Source: Artemisia argyi
Lineage: Eukaryota > Streptophyta > Magnoliopsida > Asterales > Asteraceae
NCBI GenBank assembly: GCA_030686995.1
Contig: CM060698.1
Coordinates: 140,759,106 to 140,823,105 of the forward strand
DNA length: 64,000 nt
Reading direction: 5' to 3'
The position numbers and the translations under genes are program-made. Below the pieces are notes generated by a model. That model was not told the origin of the DNA and ran no database searches. It saw only the letters and a program-made list of their open reading frames with translations. How positions within the stretch are numbered: position 1 is the stretch's first letter; the number at the start of each line of letters is the position of its first letter. Positions 56,141 to 64,000 of the stretch are shown here, piece after piece.

Positions 56141-59100
56141 ATGGCACCAAGGAAGAGTAAGACTGCACCAGAAACCCCCACTATGACTCAAGCCGCTATC
56201 CGCAAGTTGGTCAGGGATAGTATTGCAGAAGCTCTGGAGGTTGAGAGAGCTGAGGTTGCTGCTAGGGCTGCTGAGACTGCTTCTAATACAGGAACAGTTG
56301 AACCAACCGCTACTAAGCTGGAATGTACATGGAAAGATTTCAAGATTAGTGATCCTATCAAGTTTAAGGGCACTGAAGGAGCGGTTGCTTTGATCCGCTG
56401 GTTCGAAAAGACTGAGAATGTATTCCTTATGTGCGGATGCCCGGACGTCAGCAAGGTAAAATTTGCTACAGGTATGCTTCTTGATGAAGCTATGTCTTGG
56501 TGGAATTCGTATGCTCAACCGATTGGTATGGAGAATGCTTACAAGCTCACTTGGGAGGAATTCAAGAAACTGATGTCTAAAAATTTTTGCCCTCGTACTG
56601 AGATACAGAAATTGGAAACAGAATTCTATGGGCTTGTAACTAAAGGTGATGACGTCGAGACCTACTTCAGGAGGTTTCAGGAGTTGGCTGCACTATGTCC
56701 AACTATGGTTCCCGACGATGAGAAAAAGATGGAAAACTTTGTTGGTGGATTTCCCGAAAGTGTTCGAGGAGATGTGATTTCTTTTGACCCTCAATCAATG
56801 GAAGAGGCTATTCGTATAACTCAGAAACTCATGGTTCAAGTGGTAAAAGGAAAATCTGCTGTCAACAACAATAACCGTTCAAACAACACCAACTACAACA
56901 ACACTCGAAACAACAACAACTATAACAACATTCGGAACCGCAACTATCCCAATAACCGAAACAACAATCCAAACAACAATAACGACAACAACAAGAGAAG
57001 GTTCGACTATAACCAAGGTGGAAACGCTGTTCAGCCGCCACCTAAGAGGCAAGAAGTGGCAAAGGCCTATGCTGCGGGACCGACTGAAAGGAAAGGATAT
57101 GAGGGTAATTTACCCAAGTGCGAAAGGTGTCAGAAGCATCATAACCCAGGACGTTGCCCAAATACATGTGGTAACTGCAAGAAGGTTGGTCATCACATCA
57201 AAGATTGCAAATTTCCAACCTTGGGTGACAATCAGAAGCCACCTGTAACATGTTTTGGCTGTGGAGAAATTGGACACTTTAGGGGTGAGTGCCCACAGAA
57301 GAAGAATCAAGGAACTGGAAATCAAGATGGAAGGGCTCGAGGAAGAGCTTATGTTATGGGAGGAGACGATGTCAAAGAAGACCCGAATGTTGTTGCGGGT
57401 ACGTTCCTCGTTAATAATCGTTATGCATCCATTTTATTTGATTCGGGAGCGGATAGAAGTTTTGTTTCTATTGCATTTGCACCTTTACTTAACATAGAAC
57501 CAACCCCATTAGACATTTCCTATATCGTTGAATTAGCCGATGGGTCTTTAGTTAACACCAACACCATTGTTCGTGGTTGCACTTTAAATTTCCTAAACCA
57601 CCCATTCAATATAGACCTTATGCCCGTAGAACTTGGAAGTTTCGACGTTGTTATCGGTATGGATTGGTTATCTCGGCATCGAGCGAGAATTATTTGTGAT
57701 GAGAAAGTTGTTCACCTTCCTTATAACGGTGAAACTTTGGTTGTTCGTGGAGAGCGAAGTGGAACTAGACTCAGTATCATATCGTGCATTAAAACCGAGA
57801 AGTACATAAAGAAGGGTTGTTATGCATTCTTGGCTCACATCACGGAGAAGAAGTCGGATGAGAAACGACTTGAAGATGTGCCAATTGTTAAGGAATTTCA
57901 AGAAGTTTTTCCGGAAGAATTGCCAGGACTTCCGCCTACACGCCAAGTTGAGTTTCAAATCGAATTAGTGCCAGGAGCTGCACCAATTGCACGAGCACCG
58001 TATAGACTTGCACCTTCGGAAATGCAAGAATTGTCGAATCAACTACAAGAACTTTTGGACAAAAGATTCATTAAACGAGTTCCTCGCCTTGGGGAGCGCC
58101 GGTTTTGTTTGTGAAGAAGAAGGACGGAACTTTCAGAATGTGCATTGACTATCGTGAGCTGAACAAGTTAACGGTGAAGAACCGTTATCCACTCCCCAGA
58201 ATTGACGACTTGTTCGACCAGTTACAAGGTTCTAGTTTTTATTCCAAGATTGATTTAAGATCCGGTTACCATCAACTTAAGGTTCGGGAAGAGGATATCC
58301 CGAAGACGGCATTTAGAACACGCTATGGTCATTATGAGTTTCAAGTGATGCCTTTTGGATTAACCAACGCACCTGCGGTATTTATGGATCTCATGAATAG
58401 GGTGTGCAAACCGTATCTTGATAAGTTTGTGATCGTATTCATTGACGATATCTTGATTTATTCCAAGAGTAAGGAAGATCACGAAGAACACCTCAGAACA
58501 ATCCTGGAACTACTCAAGAAGGAGCAATTGTATGCCAAATTTTCTAAGTGTGATTTTTGGATACGCAGAGTTCAATTTCTTGGCCACGTTATTGATAGCC
58601 AAGGATTACAAGTCGACCCGGCAAAGATCGAGGCAGTTAAGGATTGGGCTACGCCCAAGTCTCCTACGGAAATTCATCAATTCCTAGGACTTGCCGGATA
58701 TTACAGAAGATTTATCGAAGGGTTTTCTAAGATAGCGAAGTCGTTGACAAAGCTGACACAAAAGAATGAAAAGTACGAGTGGGGAGAAAAACAAGAGTCC
58801 GCATTTCAATTATTGAAACAAAAGCTTTGTAGCGCACCGATTTTGTCACTACCTGAAGGTATTGAGAACTTTGTGGTATATTGCGATGCTTCGCATCAAG
58901 GACTTGGAGCTGTGCTAATGCAAAACGAGAAGGTGATAGCTTATGCATCTAGACAGCTTAAGATACACGAGAAGAATTACACTACGCACGACTTGGAGTT
59001 GGGTGCGGTAGTTTTTGCACTCAAGATTTGGAGACACTACCTTTATGGTACTAAGTGTGTAATTTTTACCGACCACAAGAGCTTACAGCATATACTCGAT

Positions 59101-60735
59101 CAGAAGGAACTTAACATGAGACAACGTCGTTGGCTAGAATTGTTGAGTGATTGCGATTGTGAAATCCGATATCACCCAGGAAAAGCAAATGTTGTAGCAG
59201 ATGCACTTAGCCGGAAAGAACGACTCAAACCTTTGAGAGTTAGGTCGTTGGGAATGACTATCATTTCGCCACTACCATAAAAAATTCTAGAAGCTCAGAT
59301 TGAGGCTCTCAAGGAAGAAAACCGACCACATGAGAAAATTTATGGTATGCCAGAAAGCAAAAATGGCTTTGTAAAGAGATCAGATGGAGTGTTATGTTTC
59401 AAAGACCGAAGTTGGATACCACTCTATGGTGGAGTGCGAGAATTGATTATGCATGAATCACACAAGTCGAAGTACTCTATTCATCCAGGTTCTGATAAGA
59501 TGTATCAGGATCTCAAAAAGCTTTAGTGGTGGCCAAACATGAAGGCAGAAATAGCTACGTACATCAGCAAATATCTTACTTGTGCTAAAGTGAAAGCCGA
59601 GTACCAGAAACCGTCAGGGTTACTTCAACAACCAGAAATTCCATAATGGAAGTGGGAACGTATTGCTATGGACTTTGTCACTAAACTTCCTAAGACGTCA
59701 GGAGGTTTCGATGCTATTTGGGTAATTGTTGATCGTCTTACCAAATCAGCTCATTTCATACTCATTAGAGAGACTTATTCCATGGAACAACTTGCTAGAC
59801 TTTATGTCAAGGAAATAGTCTCAAGACACGGTGCACCAGTTTCCATCATTTCCGACAGAGATAGTCGTTTTACTTCAAACTTTTGGCGGTCATTACAAGA
59901 TTCTTTTGGATCCCAGTTAGACATGAGCACTGCTTACCATCCTCAGACCGATGGTCAGAGCGAGAGAACTATTCAGACACTTGAGGACATGCTGCGAGCA
60001 TGTGTGATTGACTTTGGAAATGGTTGGGCTAACCATTTGCCGTTGATCGAGTTTTCCTATAACAACAGTTACCATTCGAGCATTAAGGCTGCACCATTCG
60101 AGGCACTTTATGGTCGTAAGTGTCGATCTCCAGTTTGTTGGGCCGAAGTCGGTGAAGTACAATGTACTGGCCCGGAAATGGTACAAGAAACAACAGAAAA
60201 GATAATTCAGATTCGAGAGAGACTCGAAACTGCTAGAAGTCGACAGAAAAGCTACGCAGATGTTCGACGCAAACCATTGGAATTCCAGATTGGAGACAAG
60301 GTCATGTTGAAAGTCTCGCCTTGGAAGGGCGTGATACGATTTGGAAAACGCGGGAAATTGAACCCGAGATACATTGGACCATTCAAGATCCTGGAGAGGA
60401 TTGGTCCGGTTGCTTACAAGCTTGAACTTCCATCAGAACTTAGCAACGTACACAACACGTTTCATGTTTCGAACCTCAAGAAATGTCTTTCGGACGAGTC
60501 TGCCATTATACCATTAGAAGAAATACAACTCGATGACAAGCTTAACTTTGTGGAAGAACCAGTTGAAATAATGGATCGCGAGATCAAACAGTTGAAACAA
60601 AGTCGAATTCCGATCGTGAAGGTTCGTTGGAATTCTCGAAGAGGACCCGAGTTTACTTGGGAACGAGAAGACCAAATGCGACGCAAGTATCCACAACTTT
60701 TCACCGAGCCTAGTACCGAGACCAACACTAACTGA
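56141..60735 (+). pseudogene. chromovirus gag-pol polyprotein (one frameshift, three in-frame stops)
   Basis: Gag: core around [13 protein letters not shown] and AMSWWNSYA, an Asn-rich linker and several zinc knuckles (including [14 protein letters not shown]). Protease: [10 protein letters not shown]. The frame shifts near 58078-58090, just before [15 protein letters not shown] continues from about 58105 with the FIDD box ([12 protein letters not shown]), then RNase H ([28 protein letters not shown]). In-frame stops are TAA 59278-59280, TAG 59524-59526 and TAA 59644-59646. Integrase retains its DDE residues ([26 protein letters not shown]), but one zinc-binding Cys reads Tyr ([10 protein letters not shown]). 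The C-terminus ends in a chromodomain ([18 protein letters not shown]). Length and order match the family. The product would be non-functional. Confidence 0.92.
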
Positions 60736-60757
60736 ATTCAGGGATTGAATTCCTTTT

Positions 60758-60769
60758 TGGATGGGCGAC
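60758..60769 (+). other. polypurine-tract-like sequence before 3' LTR
   Basis: TTGGATGGGCGA lies immediately before the LTR start, where plus-strand priming is expected. It is a weak purine tract. Confidence 0.35.
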
Positions 60770-62556
60770 TGACACAACCCACAATTTCAGGTCATTTTTC
60801 CAAACTTCGACATTCTACTATTCACAAATTACTATTCATCGATCACTATTCATCGTTTTACTATTCATCGTTTTTTAGGTCAATTTGACATTCCGAGACA
60901 CATTCAGAAATTTTACTTTTCACTTGACACTATTCATTTCCGATAGGAAACCACTATTCACGTGCATTACTCATGTCATCGTAAATTTAGTTTACGAGTG
61001 TTCAAATTCGCGTAACCGTATTGGTTCAGGAGCGAATTCATGCATTTTTATCAGGGACATTTCACACGGACTAGAAATAGTCTGCACATCATCATTAGGG
61101 CACTTGCATGCTATTCCACTCGTAGAATAATTAAATTTATACTTTTGGTACAATTAACGATTTACGTACGTTTATTTTAAATAAACACTAATACGCGAAC
61201 TATAAAAGTGTCTAACATGTCCGACACTCCCGACTATGATCCCAATACATTTTTATACTCATTTTTATAATATAAAAATTGTAATATTAATTTACCCGGT
61301 ATTTTGGAAATTTATTTATTACGTATCGTACGTTTAACTTAATAACGACGGATTTCACCAAAATTAAACGATAATCACCCAAACTCTCCGTACTTGTACC
61401 CGACATATTTTTACAATTTTTACGACTCTATTACGTCCCGAATAACTTCAATAAAATTTATTTCTAACAAACCCGGCACCCGATTAAACCTAAAACTAAC
61501 TTAACTACATAATACTAATACTAACTTTTTAATTAAACCCAAAGACAACCCCCCCCCCCTTTCCCTCCTTTTTGGGCCGGCCAACCCCCCCCCCCCCCCC
61601 CCATGGTCTTCATACATTGAAACTTCACCAACCTAATTAAATGCCCACCAAACTATTGTCTCTAAGTATAAATTAAACTTTTTTCATCCATTTTACCACA
61701 AATCATTTTACTAGCACAAGCAAAACTCTTTCACTCATTTTCTCTTAAGGTATAATCGACCTAGGTGATTCAAGGAGCAAGGAGAACAAATTTTACAAGA
61801 TCTAGGTATAAACTAGTTCATATAGTCATCCTTGTTGGAGTTTTGAAATAAAAACTCAAGGATTAGTAGGTTTTTATCATCCAAACTCCCTAAACCTTCA
61901 AGTAAGTTAACAAACTCATTTTTATGATTTTTACAAGTTATTACCATGTTTATATATATTTCTTACAAGAACTCATGCATATAATGGCTTATACCACTTT
62001 ATTTTGTACATATGTAACTTTGAGCCCTAGAAATGGACACATAAGAAACCCTTGTTAGACCTAGTGGATTGATGATGTTTAAGGACCCATGACACCCTAA
62101 GAAGGTGTATGGTAGGTTTAGACTAGCTTTGTGGTGTTTGAAAGTGGTTTGATTGAGGTTAGAACTAGTTTGGAGACTTGAAAATGGTTTTTGAAACATT
62201 TGATATACCTACTATCCCTATTTTAATTTCGTGGGAAAATCAGTAGATGGTGGCCAAGTTTTGACCAAAGATTTAGAAAATACATTCAAAAACGAAACTT
62301 TGGGCGAAAGAACGGATTAAAACGAGCTTATAACGAAGGAGATATGATTTTTGCAAATTTAACGACGAAAACTACTTTTACAAAAACTGCTTGCTGTTTG
62401 GCAGATTTCAATGGGTAAAAAGAGGTGTTAAACGTAACCTAAAGGAGCCGAGTTATCAAAAATATACTAGTATATACAAAGACGAATCCGTGGACATAAA
62501 GAACAAGGAAAACGAGCTTAAAACGACCAAGTTATACCCATTTTTAACATCGTCAA

Positions 62557-62650
<94 letters not shown>

Positions 62651-63848
62651 ACACAAATAAAAATAATAACGTACGCGCTAAATGGTATATTTTCTCGAAA
62701 TGTTACTAAGGGCTATATTTTTAACAAATGAATACGTATGACCCAAGAGAATACTTATACGACTTAACGACGTTATTTCAAGGCTTTCGATACAAGAATG
62801 TAACACTAACACTTTCAAACGAGATAGTACGACAAGTTATATACTTCTATATAAGGACTTATTTTTCCTAAGTATGGAAACTATTTTACTATGACGACAA
62901 CGAGTATTTCCAAATTACGAGTGGTATAGGTATCATGTGCATGTGCATTCATTTCATTACGGCTTGATCTTAATTAGATCGCGATTATTCATTTAGGTTG
63001 CGGTTAGTGTTCGCGCCTCATCGTCCCGACTACTTTTACATCATTGTACCTTCGTTGTACCATCCTTTCGAGGTGAGTTCTCATAGCCCCGTTTTTTAGT
63101 ACTTATTTGATTTTAAATCCCACGGGGGAGAATACATTGCACTATTATTTTTGTACATGCCCAAGTATTAAATTCCGTACATTGCTTAAGTTGCTAGTAC
63201 TACCACTGCAAGTCCCCTTTATTATCATGGACCGTTAATTATATTGCCAAGCGAGAGTGAGTGGATAGATCTATCGAGGGTGACTCCTCCATTCGTGTTT
63301 GGGTTGCTCCATAAGGAAAACGAATGCATTTCATGTCTAATATAGTACGAGTGTCTGGTAAACACTCCCTTGGGGCATATTTTAGTACGTCTAGCTTCGG
63401 GGTCATGAGCTTAAGAGACAATGTAACTTTTTGACAATTTGTCACTTTACTATATACTTGTGGTTTACGTACTTACGAATTACTTATAAACCTATGATTA
63501 TTCACCAACTTTATGTTGACCGTTTTCGCAATGTATTTCTCAGGTAACTAAGGCATATTCTCATGGCATGCATGGAGTCATTTTGTGTAACATGGATGAC
63601 GCGGCTCATTCGGACTTTCTTGCACTTATGTTCAAATGTCGTTTGATTGTACTAAACTTGTTTCCGTAAACTTTTCCAACTTTTGGGACCTATGTCTTTA
63701 TAACTCTGATTATTTTTGAATGAATCAAACGACGTATTTTTAAAATGACACTTTAGGTCGTTCAATATTTCCTTGCTTGTGTGCTATGATCCGTTACACC
63801 CTCAGGTATTCCATTCCGCTGCCATTCAGGTATTTTGGGGGTGTGACA
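60770..63848 (+). repeat. 3' LTR of the chromovirus
   Basis: 3,079 bp. It is 67 bp longer than the 5' LTR, mainly because its (AT)n tract (about 62561-62648) is roughly 70 bp longer, partly offset by shorter C runs. The ends are TGACACAACCC and GGTGTGACA. Confidence 0.93.
62561..62648. repeat. expanded (AT)n microsatellite in 3' LTR
   Basis: About 44 AT units, against about 9 at the homologous place in the 5' LTR (53312-53328). Confidence 0.9.
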
Positions 63849-64000
63849 ATATATATATACAGGGGCTTTATTTTCAGAACCCTGTTAAGTGCGGGAACTG
63901 CGAGAACTCCAATTTTGCATTAGAAAACATGCATGTTCATATAAAACATGTATGTTTTCTTACATACACCTTAATACACAGGTATGTGTATTAAGGTGTA
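63849..64000. other. resumed target DNA with hairpins at the window edge
   Basis: A short AT repeat, then about 140 bp without a supported gene. GAAAACATGCATG (about 63920) pairs with CATGTATGTTTTC (about 63947) with one mismatch. A perfect 16-bp stem with loop GGTA follows at 63965-64000. It probably continues into another repeat outside the window. Confidence 0.6.

Overview
The window is plant nuclear DNA made almost entirely of transposable elements. Plant-type Ty3/gypsy, Ty1/copia, LINE, Mutator-like (MULE) and hAT sequences are present. Genes in the MULE are split by short AT-rich GT-AG introns, and there is no bacterial gene organisation. The mix of Tat-lineage gypsy, chromovirus and copia elements and the codon usage fit a eudicot. 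I lean towards a large-genome Asteraceae such as Tanacetum, Artemisia or Chrysanthemum, but that is an impression, not a demonstration. I found no ordinary single-copy host gene that I can support.

Layout. (1) 1-2948: AT-rich DNA with a promoter-like or LTR-like fragment, then three tandem copies of a ~614-bp unit (443-2281). Its last copy runs into a complete Stowaway-like MITE (2179-2376). (2) 2949-27003: a rearranged Tat-lineage Ty3/gypsy cluster. A forward LTR-gag-protease arm (2949-6017) leads into a head-to-tail array of a 4,625-bp unit (3' protease, RT, RNase H, integrase, antisense extra ORF) present 3.9 times (5800-23806). The array ends in an inverted copy of the LTR-gag-protease arm (23851-27003), so two 5'-type LTR ends face outward and no 3' LTR is visible. 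(3) 27004-31278: a LINE reverse-transcriptase fragment split by a 1.85-kb reverse-oriented solo LTR with a perfect 5-bp target duplication, followed by the LINE 3' region and AT-rich fold-back DNA. (4) 31288-42077: a 10.8-kb Mutator-like element with degenerate terminal inverted repeats and a 9-bp target duplication. It carries two convergent multi-exon genes: an intact FAR1/MuDR-type transposase (862 aa predicted) and a Ulp1/C48-type cysteine protease (about 1,188 codons, one homopolymer frameshift). Its non-coding parts are filled with two families of short palindromes. (5) 42087-51516: a fold-back element, copia LTR and gag remnants, a solo gypsy LTR with clustered TGACG motifs, a 2.8-kb non-autonomous hAT element with another hAT-like remnant nested inside, a 303-bp Mutator-type MITE, a CCGG-rich repeat, and a poly(A)/(AT)n tract. 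(6) 51517-63848: a complete 12.3-kb chromovirus (Tekay/Del-like) with 3-kb LTRs, an extra coiled-coil ORF before gag, and a gag-pol broken by one frameshift and three in-frame stops. It is inserted in the (AT)n tract. (7) 63849-64000: the target DNA resumes, with a perfect hairpin at the window edge.

Most interesting points: the tandem/inverted Tat array with short templated filler at its junctions; the two-gene MULE and its dozens of ATCATATATGAT and AGCCGAAGGC palindromes, which appear confined to its non-coding DNA apart from one partly exonised copy; and a young chromovirus whose near-identical LTRs contrast with its damaged coding region. All coordinates, splice sites and reading frames were worked out by eye. 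Family names rest on motif recognition, not on database searches.
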